Shown here in pieces: positions 37,612 to 49,800 of a stretch of 64,000 nt of DNA. The notes under the pieces were generated by a model that was not told the DNA's origin, made no database searches, and was given only the letters and a program-made list of their open reading frames with translations. Location: positions 3,286,001 to 3,350,000 of the forward strand of contig NZ_CP165628.1 of assembly GCF_041200025.1 (NCBI RefSeq). The letters run 5' to 3'. Position numbers and translations under genes: made by a program. This DNA is from Rouxiella sp. WC2420 (lineage in GTDB: Bacteria > Pseudomonadota > Gammaproteobacteria > Enterobacterales > Enterobacteriaceae). Every line of letters starts with the position of its first letter. Positions within the stretch are counted from its first letter, which is position 1.

Positions 37612-40284
37612 CTACAGCATTTTTCGGATCACATAGTGCAGGATCCCGCCGTTTTCAAAATAGGTCAGCTCATTGCCGGTATCGATACGACTGCGCGCAT
37701 TAATGACCTCTTTCCTGCCGTCGGCGTAAGTAATGTGCACCGGCACGTCCTGCCCCGGTTTCAATGACTGCATACCACTGACGCTAATGGTCTCGTCCCC
37801 TTTGAGATTCAGTGTCTTACGGCTGACTCCCTGTGGAAACTCCAGAGGCAAGATCCCCATGCCAATCAGGTTTGAACGGTGGATACGCTCAAAAGATTCG
37901 GCGATCACTACGCGAACCCCGAGTAATCTAGGACCTTTGGCTGCCCAGTCACGGCTGGAGCCGGAGCCATACTCTTTACCGGCAATCACCGCGGTCGGCA
38001 CGCCCTCTGCCTGATAGCGCATTGCCGCATCATAAATAGCCAGGCGATCGCCGGAAGGAATATGGCGGGTTACCCCACCTTCTACACCGGGAACCATTTC
38101 GTTACGAATACGGATGTTGGCAAAGGTCCCGCGCATCATCACCTCATGATTACCACGTCGTGAACCATAGGAATTGAAATCACCGGTTTTTACACCGTGC
38201 TCGCTGAGATAACGCCCCGCCGGACTTTCGGCTTTGATATTACCCGCCGGGGAAATATGGTCAGTGGTTACCGAATCGGCCAAAATAGCCAGAATGCGCG
38301 CATCTTTGATGTCCTGCACGGGATCCGGTTTAACTTTCATGTCGCTAAAGAATGGCGGGTGGCGAATATACGTCGAGTCCTCCTGCCAGGCGTAAGTAGG
38401 CGTGCCTTCAACCTTGATACTCTGCCAGTTTTCATCACCGTTAAACACTTCGGCGTACTCTTTGTGGAACATCTCAGTTTTCACCTGCTCGACCGCTTTG
38501 GCGATCTCATTGGCCGAAGGCCAGATATCACGCAAATAGACTGGTTTGCCGTCACTGCCGATGCCGAGCGGATCGTGAGTCAAATTGACCGAAATATTCC
38601 CTGCCAAAGCGTAAGCAACCACCAGCGGCGGCGAGGCCAGCCAGTTGGTTTTGATCAACGGGTGAATACGACCTTCAAAGTTACGGTTACCGGAAAGTAC
38701 GGCACCGACGGTCAAATCGCCCTGCTTGATAGCGGTTTCTATCGGTTCCGGCAGCGGGCCTGAGTTACCAATACAAGTGGTACAGCCGTAACCCACCAGG
38801 TTAAAGCCGAGTTTTTCCAACTCTGGCATCAGGCCAGCGGCATTAAGATATTCGGTCACCACTTTTGAGCCAGGTGCCAACGAGGTCTTGACCCATGGCT
38901 TGCTTTTCAGCCCGCGCGCAGCGGCGTTTTTAGCCAGCAGACCGGCGGCCATTAAAACGCTGGGGTTGGAGGTATTGGTGCAGGAAGTAATTGCGGCGAT
39001 AACCACTGCGCCGGTAGTGAGCTGCAGCGCCTGATCTTTATAATTAAAATCGACACTGTCGCTGTGTGAGGTTGAGTTACTCAGTTCAAGCTCGGTAGCC
39101 AACTTAAATGCCTGCGGCACGTTGGGCAATGCCACACGATCCTGTGGACGTTTAGGGCCCGCCAGACTCGACTCAACGGTTCCCATGTCCAGCTCAAGAG
39201 TACTGGTGAAAATGGGCTCGTCACCTTCATTACGCCACAGTCCCTGCTCTTTGCTGTAGGCCTGAACCAGCGCAATCTGCTCGTCGCTGCGGCCGCTGAG
39301 TTTCATGTAGCTCAAGGTTACTTCGTCGACCGGGAAAAAGCCGCAGGTAGCGCCAAATTCAGGGGACATATTGGCAATCGTCGCACGGTCGGCCAGTGGC
39401 AAATCAGCCAGACCATCACCATAAAACTCTACAAATTTACCCACTACTCCGTGCTTACGCAGCATTTGGGTAACGGTTAACACCAGGTCAGTTGCGGTAA
39501 TACCTTCACCAAGCTTGCCCGAAAGCTTAAAGCCTACAACGTCAGGGATCAGCATCGAGACTGGCTGACCCAGCATAGCCGCTTCGGCTTCGATACCACC
39601 ACAGCCCCAGCCCAGTACGCCCAGGCCGTTAATCATCGTGGTATGTGAGTCGGTGCCGACCAGCGTGTCAGGGTAAGCAACTTCAACGCCGTTCTGCTGC
39701 TCGTGCCACACGGTTTGGCCGAGATATTCAAGGTTTACCTGGTGACAAATCCCCGTGCCCGGCGGCACGACGCGGAAACGGTTAAAGGCTTTCTGGCCCC
39801 AACGCAGGAAAATATAACGCTCGTGGTTACGCTCCATCTCGAGCTTGACGTTTTCACCAAAAGCGGCGCGATCGCCGAACTCATCGACAGTCACCGAATG
39901 GTCAATCACTAAATCAACGGGAGATAAAGGATTGACCTGATTGACGTTACCGCCGAGGCGTTCGACCGCCTGTCGCATGGCAGCAAGGTCCACCACGGCA
40001 GGAACACCGGTAAAATCCTGCATCAGCACGCGCGCTGGACGGTAGGCAATTTCTCTATCTGCGTGCCCGGTTTTTTGCCAGTCAACAATGGCCTGCAAGT
40101 CTTGTTCCGTGACGGTATCTCCGTCAATGTTACGCAACAGGTTTTCCAGCAGCACCTTCATGGATTTCGGGAGTTTATCGATATTACCGAGGGTGGCGGC
40201 AGCTTTGGGTAAGCTGTAAAAGTGATATTCCTTATCAAGATCTGCCAGCTTATCCTGACTATTCTTGCGAAGATCGGACGACAT
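37612..40284 (-). CDS. acnA: Aconitate hydratase A
   Basis: The 890-aa product (start [20 protein letters not shown] at 40284; the frame extends upstream without support) has the aconitase [4Fe-4S] ligand cysteines in TSCTN and [14 protein letters not shown], and the C-terminal swivel domain ([18 protein letters not shown]). It interconverts citrate and isocitrate and, as apo-protein, binds RNA. Length equals E. coli AcnA (891). Upstream 333 bp hold its promoters; E. coli ymiA/yciX are missing. Confidence 0.97.
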   Translation of the reverse strand: MSSDLRKNSQDKLADLDKEYHFYSLPKAAATLGNIDKLPKSMKVLLENLLRNIDGDTVTEQDLQAIVDWQKTGHADREIAYRPARVLMQDFTGVPAVVDLAAMRQAVERLGGNVNQVNPLSPVDLVIDHSVTVDEFGDRAAFGENVKLEMERNHERYIFLRWGQKAFNRFRVVPPGTGICHQVNLEYLGQTVWHEQQNGVEVAYPDTLVGTDSHTTMINGLGVLGWGCGGIEAEAAMLGQPVSMLIPDVVGFKLSGKLGEGITATDLVLTVTQMLRKHGVVGKFVEFYGDGLADLPLADRATIANMSPEFGATCGFFPVDEVTLSYMKLSGRSDEQIALVQAYSKEQGLWRNEGDEPIFTSTLELDMGTVESSLAGPKRPQDRVALPNVPQAFKLATELELSNSTSHSDSVDFNYKDQALQLTTGAVVIAAITSCTNTSNPSVLMAAGLLAKNAAARGLKSKPWVKTSLAPGSKVVTEYLNAAGLMPELEKLGFNLVGYGCTTCIGNSGPLPEPIETAIKQGDLTVGAVLSGNRNFEGRIHPLIKTNWLASPPLVVAYALAGNISVNLTHDPLGIGSDGKPVYLRDIWPSANEIAKAVEQVKTEMFHKEYAEVFNGDENWQSIKVEGTPTYAWQEDSTYIRHPPFFSDMKVKPDPVQDIKDARILAILADSVTTDHISPAGNIKAESPAGRYLSEHGVKTGDFNSYGSRRGNHEVMMRGTFANIRIRNEMVPGVEGGVTRHIPSGDRLAIYDAAMRYQAEGVPTAVIAGKEYGSGSSRDWAAKGPRLLGVRVVIAESFERIHRSNLIGMGILPLEFPQGVSRKTLNLKGDETISVSGMQSLKPGQDVPVHITYADGRKEVINARSRIDTGNELTYFENGGILHYVIRKML

Positions 40285-40617
40285 AGCTTCTCCTTTTGAC
40301 GCTCTTTTTTGTGTGTGGCTTAACATTTTAGACCAAATGACAGGAAAGACCCGCCAGACGGTGCGTGTTCTTATAAAGATAACACAAAATATAATTAACA
40401 TTTTAATAACAACACGAAGTGCTAATTACATATTGGCAACCTAAGCTTCCGGCAAAGGCGCAAATAGGATCATGCAGGATTGAGGCTGGAAATTGGCTTG
40501 GTGAAATTGGATAAGACAGAATTCTGAGCGGATTTGCAGATGATTGGGAGTAGGTTAAACGCAGGTGCTGGCTTTGAAAAAGGCATCAGGCCGCCTGAGA
40601 CGCGGCCTGATATCGCA
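40285..40617. other. acnA-cysB intergenic region
   Basis: 333 bp with no convincing gene; the AT-rich part (40380-40430) is the likely acnA promoter area on the minus strand. The cysB terminator is at 40577-40610. E. coli carries ymiA and yciX here; I see neither. Confidence 0.6.
40577..40610 (-). terminator. cysB terminator
   Basis: On the minus strand AGGCCGC-GTCTCAG-GCGGCCT is followed by GATGCC and five T residues, directly after the cysB stop. Confidence 0.75.
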
Positions 40618-41908
<1,291 letters not shown>

Positions 41909-44506
41909 TTATTTTTTGCCTTCTTCCCATTTGCCGTCGACATAAAATGCCGTCCAGCCTGTCGCCTTGCCGTCTTTCTCAGAAGAAACATACTGCTGTT
42001 TAGTCTTACGGCTGAAACGCACCATCGACTTGTTCCCTTCTGGATCGGCCACTGGCGCATCGGCCAAATAGCTCAATTTTTCCGGCAGGCGATCTTTGAA
42101 TCGCAGCAGCTCTTCCACTAACGGTGCGCGGGTTTCGCGCGATTTAGGGAAAGTATTGGCCGCCAGGAACACGCCTGCAGCACCATCACGCAGCACGAAG
42201 TAAGCATCCGATTTTTCACACGGCAGTTCAGGTAATGGAACCGGATCTTCCTTCGGTGGAGCCACGTCGCCGTTACGCAAAATCTTGCGGGTATTTTTAC
42301 AGGTCTCGTTGGTGCAGCCCATGTATTTACCAAAACGCCCCATTTTCAGGTGCATCTCGGAACCACACTTATCGCACTCAACCACTGGACCATCGTAACC
42401 CTTGATGCGGAACTCACCCTCTTCGATTTCATAACCGTCGCAGGCCGGGTTGTTACCACAGACATGCAGTTTGCGGCCGGTATCGATCAGGTAACTGTCC
42501 ATCGCTGTGCCGCACTTGATACAGCGACGACGAGCACGCAGGGCATTGGTTTCGGCATCATCCCCTTCGAGAATGTTCAGGACTTCTGATTCCGGCACCA
42601 GATTAATAGTGGTTTTGCAGCGCTCTTTCGGCGGCAACGCGTAGCCAGAACAGCCCAGGAACACGCCGGTAGTTGCGGTACGGATCCCCATTGGACGCCC
42701 ACAGGTTGGGCATTCAATGCTGGTCATCACCATCTGGTTCGGGCGCATACCGCCCTCTTCCGGATCTTTCTCGGCGGTTTCAAGCTGTTGACTGAACTGG
42801 GCAAAGAAATCGTCCAGCACGCCTTTCCACTCGGCTTTATTATTCGCAACCTGGTCGAGGCCGTCTTCCATTCGGGCGGTGAAATCGTAGTTCATCAACT
42901 CGCGGAAGTTATCTTCCAAACGATCGGTAACGATCTCGCCCATTTTCTCGGCATAGAAGCGGCGATTTTCAACGTGAACGTAACCGCGATCCTGAATGGT
43001 AGAAATGATCGATGCATAGGTAGACGGACGGCCAATACCGCGTTTTTCAAGCTCTTTCACCAGAGACGCTTCGCTAAATCGTGCAGGCGGCTTGGTAAAG
43101 TGCTGAGTCGGCAGCAGCTGTTGCAAATTCAATGTACTGCCGACTTCGATCGGTGGCAGCGTGCGGTCTTCATCGCCCTTGCGCAGCGCTGGCATGACGT
43201 GAGTCCAACCATCGAAACGCAATGTGCGGCCCTTGGCACGCAGCGAGTAATCACCGGCCTTGACAGTCAGCGTCGTGGAATCGTACTGCGCTGGCACCAT
43301 CTGACAGGCGACAAACTGACGCCAGATCAGCTGATACAATCTTTGCGCATCGGCTTCCATGTCTTTCAACTGCTCAGACACCACACTCACGTCAGATGGA
43401 CGAATCGCTTCGTGCGCTTCCTGTGAATTTTCTTTGTTGCTGTATTGATTAGGCGCCTTTGGCAAGTACTTCTCGCCAAAATTGTCACCAATATAGCCAC
43501 GCACCATTTCTACCGCGTCTTTGCTCAGATTGGTTGAGTCGGTACGCATGTAAGTAATGTGACCGGCTTCATACAGCCGCTGGGCCATCATCATGGTTTT
43601 CTTGACGCCGAAGCTCAGACGCGTGCTTGCCGCCTGCTGCAAGGTGGAGGTAATAAAAGGGGCTCCTGGCTTGCTGCTGGTCGGTTTGTCTTCACGATCC
43701 ACCACGTCGTAACGGGCTTTTTCAAGCAGCGCAACGGCGGCGTGAGTCTGCTCGCGGTTAACCGGTTTGAAAGGTTTTTCGAGGTGATGAGTCACCTCCA
43801 TTTGCAGGTCAATGTTCTCTTTAGACTGCAAATCGGCGTGCAGTTCCCAATATTCTTCGGGAACGAAGGCCTTAATCTCTTTTTCTCGCTCAACGACAAG
43901 GCGCACCGCGACGGATTGAACGCGCCCCGCTGAAAGCCCACGAGCAATTTTCTTCCACAGCAACGGAGAAACCATGTAACCCACAACGCGGTCCATAAAA
44001 CGGCGCGCCTGCTGGGCATTCACACGATCAATATTTAGCTCGCCCGGCTGCTCAAATGCCTGTTGAATGGCATTCTTGGTAATTTCGTTAAAAACAACAC
44101 GGCTGAAGCGTTTATCATCACCACCAATCACTTCCCGCAAATGCCAGGCAATCGCCTCTCCTTCGCGGTCAAGGTCGGTTGCGAGATAGATATGGTCAGC
44201 TTTTTCTGCGAGAGATTTTAACTCGGCTACAACCTTTTCTTTACCTGGCAATATTTCGTATTGCGCTTCCCAACCATGGAATGGGTCAACGCCCATGCGA
44301 TTTACCAGCGCGGTTTTCTCATCCTTTTTAACTTTTTTCTTTGTTTTATCTTCGGCTGAGCTAGCGCTTTTTTTACTCGCGGATCCGCTGGTAGGCAAAT
44401 CGCGGATATGACCGACGCTGGACTTAACCACGTAGTCATTTCCTAAATATTTATTAATCGTTTTGGCTTTTGCCGGGGACTCAACTATTACGAGAGCTTT
44501 GCCCAT
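41909..44506 (-). CDS. topA: DNA topoisomerase I
   Basis: The 865-aa product has the Toprim domain ([37 protein letters not shown]), the catalytic Tyr in [16 protein letters not shown] and three C-terminal zinc fingers ([27 protein letters not shown]) plus two zinc-ribbon-like tail domains. It relaxes negative supercoils. Length equals E. coli TopA (865). Confidence 0.98.
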   Translation of the reverse strand: MGKALVIVESPAKAKTINKYLGNDYVVKSSVGHIRDLPTSGSASKKSASSAEDKTKKKVKKDEKTALVNRMGVDPFHGWEAQYEILPGKEKVVAELKSLAEKADHIYLATDLDREGEAIAWHLREVIGGDDKRFSRVVFNEITKNAIQQAFEQPGELNIDRVNAQQARRFMDRVVGYMVSPLLWKKIARGLSAGRVQSVAVRLVVEREKEIKAFVPEEYWELHADLQSKENIDLQMEVTHHLEKPFKPVNREQTHAAVALLEKARYDVVDREDKPTSSKPGAPFITSTLQQAASTRLSFGVKKTMMMAQRLYEAGHITYMRTDSTNLSKDAVEMVRGYIGDNFGEKYLPKAPNQYSNKENSQEAHEAIRPSDVSVVSEQLKDMEADAQRLYQLIWRQFVACQMVPAQYDSTTLTVKAGDYSLRAKGRTLRFDGWTHVMPALRKGDEDRTLPPIEVGSTLNLQQLLPTQHFTKPPARFSEASLVKELEKRGIGRPSTYASIISTIQDRGYVHVENRRFYAEKMGEIVTDRLEDNFRELMNYDFTARMEDGLDQVANNKAEWKGVLDDFFAQFSQQLETAEKDPEEGGMRPNQMVMTSIECPTCGRPMGIRTATTGVFLGCSGYALPPKERCKTTINLVPESEVLNILEGDDAETNALRARRRCIKCGTAMDSYLIDTGRKLHVCGNNPACDGYEIEEGEFRIKGYDGPVVECDKCGSEMHLKMGRFGKYMGCTNETCKNTRKILRNGDVAPPKEDPVPLPELPCEKSDAYFVLRDGAAGVFLAANTFPKSRETRAPLVEELLRFKDRLPEKLSYLADAPVADPEGNKSMVRFSRKTKQQYVSSEKDGKATGWTAFYVDGKWEEGKK

Positions 44507-44943
44507 AATTACCTTTTACCTAAATTATTCTTCTCGAAAAGAAGATTTTGTCTTGTTTATGCCGCGGCACATTTAATGTCTTTTTTTATATTGCGGCACT
44601 CAGTCAGGAGATCAACCATTTTTTTTCATGACCTTTTATCACTGTCCTCCAGAGGGGCAACCCAATGAGTTTTTATGCGTTTGCAGCCCGAACAGTGTTA
44701 AAAGTGCAAGGATCATAGCCTGAAATAATCTCAGGGCGTAAACAAATCATTCCACCCTACGCCAGAAAATCCCACACTCTACCTGATAAAAATCGCCACG
44801 CAACTTAATTAGCACGTAAATGCGCTTTCTGCCAATCAGAACATTATATGTTCAAAATTCTTCCAGCCCTGTCCCAGCAGGGTTGCGGCCTTGCAGGCCA
44901 GAGTTCTACAATTGCCCAAGAGATTAACGCGAGGAGTATTGTT
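44507..44943. other. topA-yciN intergenic region
   Basis: 437 bp between divergent genes. It holds the promoters of topA (leftward, AT-rich 44550-44640) and yciN. A palindrome GAACAT-TAT-ATGTTC lies at 44839-44853. The in-frame extension of yciN upstream to 44848 has no ribosome site. Confidence 0.6.
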
Positions 44944-45195
44944 ATGCACTTACACACCGCAGCTATAAATCCTGGAGCACTACTTATAGAAGCAAATAAA
45001 GTAATTCGCCAGCATGAACATTATCTATCGGGAATGAAAGCAACAGAAGTTGAACAAAAGGGAAATGTGCTGGTTTTTCGTGGGGAATTCTTTCTGGATG
45101 AACAAGGATTACCGACCGGAAAAACCACCGCCGTTTTTAATATGTTTAAACTTCTCGCCACTCTTTTTTCAGATAAATACCACCTGGAAATTTAG
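44944..45195 (+). CDS. yciN: YciN family protein (DUF2498)
   Basis: ATG 44944 follows GAGGAG. The 83-aa product contains [40 protein letters not shown] and [20 protein letters not shown], the same length and motif set as E. coli YciN. Role unknown; its place next to topA is conserved. Confidence 0.93.
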   Translation: MHLHTAAINPGALLIEANKVIRQHEHYLSGMKATEVEQKGNVLVFRGEFFLDEQGLPTGKTTAVFNMFKLLATLFSDKYHLEI

Positions 45196-45266
45196 TTTAT
45201 TTTTTGGTCGAAAAGATTAGGTCTTTAATTAAATTTTCATCTTTTTATACCAGGTAATTTTAGTGA

Positions 45267-45290
45267 TTAAAAAAGGGACCGAAGTCCCTT
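45267..45290 (-). terminator. sohB terminator, possibly shared with yciN
   Basis: AAAAAAGGGAC-CGAA-GTCCCTT; on the minus strand the stem is followed by six T residues. It lies between convergent yciN and sohB. Confidence 0.85.
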
Positions 45291-45299
45291 CTAAATATC

Positions 45300-46343
45300 T
45301 TACAAAAGTGGTTTTTCACCGCGTTGTAACCAGCGTAAAAACAGTCGATCGGCGCTCTCTGCTGCGCTACCGGTAAAGCGATCCATCATGCGTTTACGAC
45401 GGCTATAACGTACTGAAATCACCTCGTGGTTTTTCATTTCTGCGATCAGTAAATCATCACTGGTGCCAATGGCGTCAATCAGCCCTTTTTCACGCGCCTG
45501 AGAGCCGAACCAGTGCTCGCCGGTAGCAACCGCATCGATGTCCAAAGATGGGCGATGTTGATGAACAAACTCTTTGAACAACACGTGAGTTTCGTTAAGA
45601 TCTTCCTGGAATTTTTCACGACCTTCATCCGTGTTTTCACCAAACAGCGTTAAGGTACGTTTAAACTGACCAGCGGTATGCAACTCAACATCAATATTAT
45701 TCTTTTTCAGCAGGCGGCTGAAGTTAGGGATCTGCGCAACCACGCCAATGGAACCAATGATGGCAAAGGGAGCAGCTACAATGCGATCGGCAACGCAGGC
45801 CATCATATACCCCCCGCTGGCGGCCACTTTATCAACCGCTACTGTCAAGCGCACTCCCGCCTGAGTCAGGCGAGCCAGCTGTGAGGAGGCCAACCCATAA
45901 CCGTGCACCACGCCGCCAGGGCTTTCAAGACGCAGCAGCACTTCATCCTGCGGAGTCGCCACGGCCAGAACTGCCGAAATCTCCTCACGCAGCGAAGTCA
46001 CCTCATGGGCGTCCATGCTGCCTTTGAAATCCAGTACATACAGGCATGGCTTGCTTTTAACCGTTCCAGTTTTAGCCTGCTGCTTTTTGGCTTTGGCATC
46101 AGCCTTATCTTCTTTTTTAAACGCCTTGAGGCTTAACTTCTGTTCTGCCGGATTCAGGCGGGCGGTGCGCATTTCACGCTGCATTTCACGATATTCTTCA
46201 CCTAGGTCAGTCAGACGTAATTCGCCCTTACCTGCTGATTTACGCTGGCGCAACCCAACAAAAAGAACGACCAGCGCACCAATCGCGACCACTACGGTGA
46301 CAATCTTGGCCAAAAACAGCCCGTACAGAGAAAGTAAATCCAC
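45300..46343 (-). CDS. sohB: Inner-membrane peptidase SohB (S49)
   Basis: The 347-aa product has an N-terminal TM helix (IVTVVVAIGALVVLFVGL), a charged linker and the S49 protease domain: VLLRLESPGGVVHGYGLASS, the serine in DKVAASGGYMMACVADRI and the lysine-bearing region downstream. It is a signal-peptide-peptidase-like protein with unclear substrates. Same length class as E. coli SohB (349). Confidence 0.96.
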   Translation of the reverse strand: MDLLSLYGLFLAKIVTVVVAIGALVVLFVGLRQRKSAGKGELRLTDLGEEYREMQREMRTARLNPAEQKLSLKAFKKEDKADAKAKKQQAKTGTVKSKPCLYVLDFKGSMDAHEVTSLREEISAVLAVATPQDEVLLRLESPGGVVHGYGLASSQLARLTQAGVRLTVAVDKVAASGGYMMACVADRIVAAPFAIIGSIGVVAQIPNFSRLLKKNNIDVELHTAGQFKRTLTLFGENTDEGREKFQEDLNETHVLFKEFVHQHRPSLDIDAVATGEHWFGSQAREKGLIDAIGTSDDLLIAEMKNHEVISVRYSRRKRMMDRFTGSAAESADRLFLRWLQRGEKPLL

Positions 46344-46708
46344 AAATACCGCCTTATAACATTCTGATAAGTGACGAGGTCCATTCTAGACAATCGTTGC
46401 TCATGAGTCTCGCTTCTGCAAAGACTGACAGCACATAAACGCTGGACTTGCACCATTATCGCGTTAATTTTGCTAAAGATGATGCGCCTGAGATTCATTT
46501 TTGTTACAAATGATCTACTCAATAGTGGGTTAATTATTGAAAGTCATGTCCATTTCAGGCATATAACAGCAATTATCAAACTATTGATAAAACATATTCC
46601 GGCAATTCGTTTGGTCTCGGTTGAGGTTTCAGCTCCCGGCAAACGCGTTGTGCTGGTGCGTTGTTGGCCTTTGCCACCGCATCTGACACCTAACAGAGGA
46701 CATTTCCC
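46344..46708. other. sohB-yciK intergenic region
   Basis: 365 bp between divergent genes with no convincing reading frame; should hold both promoters. A/T-rich stretch around 46,480-46,600. Confidence 0.55.
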
Positions 46709-47470
46709 GTGCATTATCATCCAAAATCCGACTTACTCAGCCAGCGCATTATTCTCGTTACCGGCGCTGGTGACGGCATTGGCCGTGAGGCCGCTCTGAC
46801 CTATTCTCGCTTTGGCGCACGCGTTATCCTGCTTGGTCGCACAGAGAGTAAACTGGTGGCCGTACAGCAAGAGATTGCGCGCGCAGGCTGGCTGCCAGCC
46901 GAGTTTATTACCGCCGATTTACTCCACGCCACACAGCATGACTGTAATCAGGTAGCCGAGCGCATTGCCCAATGGGTGCCGCGCCTCGACGGTGTGTTGC
47001 ACAATGCCGGATTGCTCAGTGAAATTGTGCCGGTCAGCGAGATAAAACTGCAAGACTGGCATGACGTGATGCAAGTTAACGTCAACGCAACCTTTATGCT
47101 GACCCAAAGTCTGCTGCCACTGTTGTTGAAATCAGCCAGCTCGTCTCTGGTATTTACCAGCTCCAGCGCGGGTCGTGAGGGCCGCAGCGGATGGGGAGCC
47201 TATGCGGTGTCCAAGTTTGCTACCGAAGGGCTGATGCAGGTATTGGCCGACGAGTATAAAAACACCAATTTGCGGGTTAACTGCATCAATCCAGGCGGAA
47301 CGCGCACCAGTATGCGCGCCTCGGCCTTCCCTGACGAAAACAGCCAGAAGCTGAAAACCCCTGCTGATATCATGCCTCTATATTTGTATCTGATGGGCGA
47401 TGATAGTCGTCGCAAAACCGGCACCAGTTTTGATGCGCAACCCGGCCGCAAAGCTGGCCCAGCTGAATAA
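46709..47470 (+). CDS. yciK: Short-chain dehydrogenase YciK
   Basis: GTG start at 46709 with AGAGGAC upstream, giving MHYHPKSDLLSQRIILVTGA. The 253-aa SDR has the NAD(P) motif TGAGDGIG, NAG in LHNAGLLSE, the catalytic Ser in VFTSSS and the YxxxK motif in YAVSKFA. Substrate unknown. It lies 14 bp before btuR and is co-transcribed with it, as in E. coli. Confidence 0.94.
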   Translation: MHYHPKSDLLSQRIILVTGAGDGIGREAALTYSRFGARVILLGRTESKLVAVQQEIARAGWLPAEFITADLLHATQHDCNQVAERIAQWVPRLDGVLHNAGLLSEIVPVSEIKLQDWHDVMQVNVNATFMLTQSLLPLLLKSASSSLVFTSSSAGREGRSGWGAYAVSKFATEGLMQVLADEYKNTNLRVNCINPGGTRTSMRASAFPDENSQKLKTPADIMPLYLYLMGDDSRRKTGTSFDAQPGRKAGPAE

Positions 47471-47484
47471 ATAGAGCAAAAAAG

Positions 47485-48075
47485 ATGACGGCAGACAGGC
47501 ACCAGCAGCGCCAGCAAAAATTGAAAGAACAGGTCGATGCGCGTATCGACGCTGCCAAAGAAGCTCGCGGTATTCTGATTGTTCTAACCGGTAACGGTAA
47601 AGGCAAAACTACCGGTGCCTTTGGCACTGTGACTCGCGCCGTCGGACACGGGCAGCGTGCGGGGGTGATCCAGTTTATCAAGGGCGAATGGCCAAACGGT
47701 GAACGAAATCTGCTCGAACCGCACGGGGTTGAGTTTCAGGTGATGGCCACGGGTTTTACCTGGGAAACGCAGAATAAAGAAACCGATACCGTGGCGTGTC
47801 AGGCGGTCTGGCAGCACGGTAAACGTATGCTGGCTGATGCATCGCTTAATTTGGTCGTGCTTGACGAGCTAACTTACATGCTGAGCTTTGGCTATCTGGA
47901 TCTGCAAGAGGTCATTGATGCGCTGAATAATCGCCCGGCGCATCAGACGGTGATTATTACCGGCCGCGGCTGCCATCGTGATTTGCTGGAATTGGCCGAT
48001 ACGGTTAGCGAATTGCGCCCGGTAAAGCACGCCTTCGACGCTGGAATCATGGCGCAACAGGGTATTGACTGGTAG
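47485..48075 (+). CDS. btuR: Cob(I)alamin adenosyltransferase
   Basis: The 196-aa product has the P-loop GNGKGKTTGAFG (unusual CobA/BtuR type), VIQFIKGEWPNGERNLLE, LVVLDELTYMLSFGYLD and a C-terminal PVKHAFDAGIMAQQGIDW. It transfers adenosyl from ATP to the cobalt of cobalamin. The length matches E. coli (196). Confidence 0.97.
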   Translation: MTADRHQQRQQKLKEQVDARIDAAKEARGILIVLTGNGKGKTTGAFGTVTRAVGHGQRAGVIQFIKGEWPNGERNLLEPHGVEFQVMATGFTWETQNKETDTVACQAVWQHGKRMLADASLNLVVLDELTYMLSFGYLDLQEVIDALNNRPAHQTVIITGRGCHRDLLELADTVSELRPVKHAFDAGIMAQQGIDW

Positions 48076-48092
48076 CCACTGCGGTTTTCCGG

Positions 48093-48124
48093 GCAAAAAA
48101 AACCGCAGCACTCAGGCTGCGGTT
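48093..48124 (-). terminator. rluB terminator
   Basis: On the minus strand AACCGCAGC-CTGAGT-GCTGCGGTT is followed by eight T residues; lies between convergent btuR and rluB. Confidence 0.9.
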
Positions 48125-48153
48125 CTCTATTCAACTCACAGTTTGGTTAACGA

Positions 48154-49410
48154 TTAACGTTTTCCAGGACCGCTGCTGCGACGTGCTGGCGCAACCTGAG
48201 TATGGCGCTTAACCGCACGGCGAATCTGATTAGCCTTGACGCGACGACGATCGCGCTCAACCGGCAGCTTGCTCACGGTTTCTTCAGTCATATCAACCAG
48301 TTGACGAAGATAGTTGATATCTGGAAGATCCAACTCTTTATAACCGCCACGAGGCAGACCTTTTGGCAGATTCAAGTCACCGTATCGAACACGGATCAAT
48401 CGGCTCACCTGAACGCCTACAGCTTCCCAAAGACGACGCACTTCGCGGTTACGGCCTTCGGTCAGAGTCACGTTGTACCACTGGTTCAGACCTTCACCGC
48501 CCTGGTACTTGATAGTACGGAAGGCAGCCGGGCCATCTTCCAGTTGAACGCCACGGCTCAGCTGTTTGATTTTTTCGTCATCAATCTGACCAAATACGCG
48601 CACCGCGTATTCACGCTCTACTTCACGGCTTGGGTGCATCAGGCGGTTAGCCAGCTCACCGTCGGTAGTGAAAAGCAACAAACCTGAGGTGTTAACGTCG
48701 AGACGGCCAACAGCAACCCAACGCGAACCGCGCATTTTCGGCAGGCGGTCGAACACGGTAGGACGACCTTCGGGATCGCTGCGGGTACATAGCTCGCCTT
48801 CCGGCTTGTAGTAAGCCAGGACGCGACAAACCGTATCCTCGGCTTCAAGGATTGACAGCACGTGACCGTCGAGACGGATCTTGGTGCCAGCAACCAGTTC
48901 TACACGGTCGCCGAGGGTAGAAATCTTACCGTCAACACTGATGCGCCCTGCCTGAATCATTGCTTCAACTTCACGACGAGAACCGTGGCCCGCGCGAGCC
49001 AAGACTTTTTGCAGTTTTTCGCTTTGCAGGCCATCACCGTCGTCAAGCGCATTCTTCGGCTTTTCGTATTTCGGTGCGTCTTCTACTTCTTCATCGTTGA
49101 CTTTTTTTACCATCAGAGATTCGGCGCGCGGCTTGGTGCTGCGTGGCTTGTCGCCTGCTGGTTTGCCTAAACGCGGCTTATCGCTGCGAGGCTTGTCGGT
49201 GCGCGGCTTGTCATTACGACCGCCGGTTCGTGCTTTGTCTGCACCTGATTTATCCGCGGCAGGCTTGCCACCACGAACGGTTTCGATACGTGATTTTTCA
49301 GTGCCAGGTTTTTTACCGCGTGGCTTATCCGAATCGCTGCGCTGTGAACGCGGCTTGTCAGACGAAAATTTATCGTTTTTTTGCTTACTGGAATTAAACT
49401 TCTCGCTCAT
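48154..49410 (-). CDS. rluB: 23S rRNA pseudouridine(2605) synthase RluB, long basic N-terminus
   Basis: The 418-aa product has an S4 domain ([20 protein letters not shown]) and the RsuA-family catalytic domain with Asp in [17 protein letters not shown], making pseudouridine at position 2605 of 23S rRNA. Unlike E. coli RluB (291 aa), it starts with about 110 residues of low-complexity Lys/Arg/Ser/Asp repeats of DKPR type. The C-terminus is also basic. The N-terminal repeats are probably disordered and RNA-binding. Confidence 0.94.
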   Translation of the reverse strand: MSEKFNSSKQKNDKFSSDKPRSQRSDSDKPRGKKPGTEKSRIETVRGGKPAADKSGADKARTGGRNDKPRTDKPRSDKPRLGKPAGDKPRSTKPRAESLMVKKVNDEEVEDAPKYEKPKNALDDGDGLQSEKLQKVLARAGHGSRREVEAMIQAGRISVDGKISTLGDRVELVAGTKIRLDGHVLSILEAEDTVCRVLAYYKPEGELCTRSDPEGRPTVFDRLPKMRGSRWVAVGRLDVNTSGLLLFTTDGELANRLMHPSREVEREYAVRVFGQIDDEKIKQLSRGVQLEDGPAAFRTIKYQGGEGLNQWYNVTLTEGRNREVRRLWEAVGVQVSRLIRVRYGDLNLPKGLPRGGYKELDLPDINYLRQLVDMTEETVSKLPVERDRRRVKANQIRRAVKRHTQVAPARRSSGPGKR

Positions 49411-49800
49411 TGAGCAGCCTCATTTGTCGCCTTCACAGGCGTCATTATCTATTCTACTTGCAGAAAGTTACGGCTGAATAGCCCTAACCCTATAATTCTT
49501 ATCACATTTTTCAATAAAGTCATTCAATTCGGCTCAAAGTACTGGCGTCAACTTTATGCTATGTGGTCGGACATATTACACGATTTTTATGCTAAAAGAT
49601 GCCTCTAATGGCATGAGGGTTTCTGTAAGCGCCAAGTAAATAAATCTGAGGGCGGCTATTTAATATGGGCCGTTTCAAAAATACTCAACTCTCTGTAGAT
49701 GAATGGGTGAAATTTTAAAGTATTTTAAAAAAATGGTGGATAGGATTTAGCGTTTAGCCAGCAAAAAAATGCTGCCCAACCTATTAGTGAGTGTATCACT
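49411..49800. other. rluB-giant gene intergenic region, AT-rich
   Basis: 390 bp between divergent rluB and the 1,689-aa gene. Composition becomes AT-rich from about 49,500. I see no gene; promoters for both should be here but no strong -35/-10 pair stands out for the giant gene. The start codon ATG 49801 has a weak ribosome site (GTGAGTG). Confidence 0.5.

Noticed and set aside
42788-43426. 212-aa plus frame inside topA
   Set aside because: Antisense to the conserved topA coding region with no independent features; high-GC third positions create long shadow frames.
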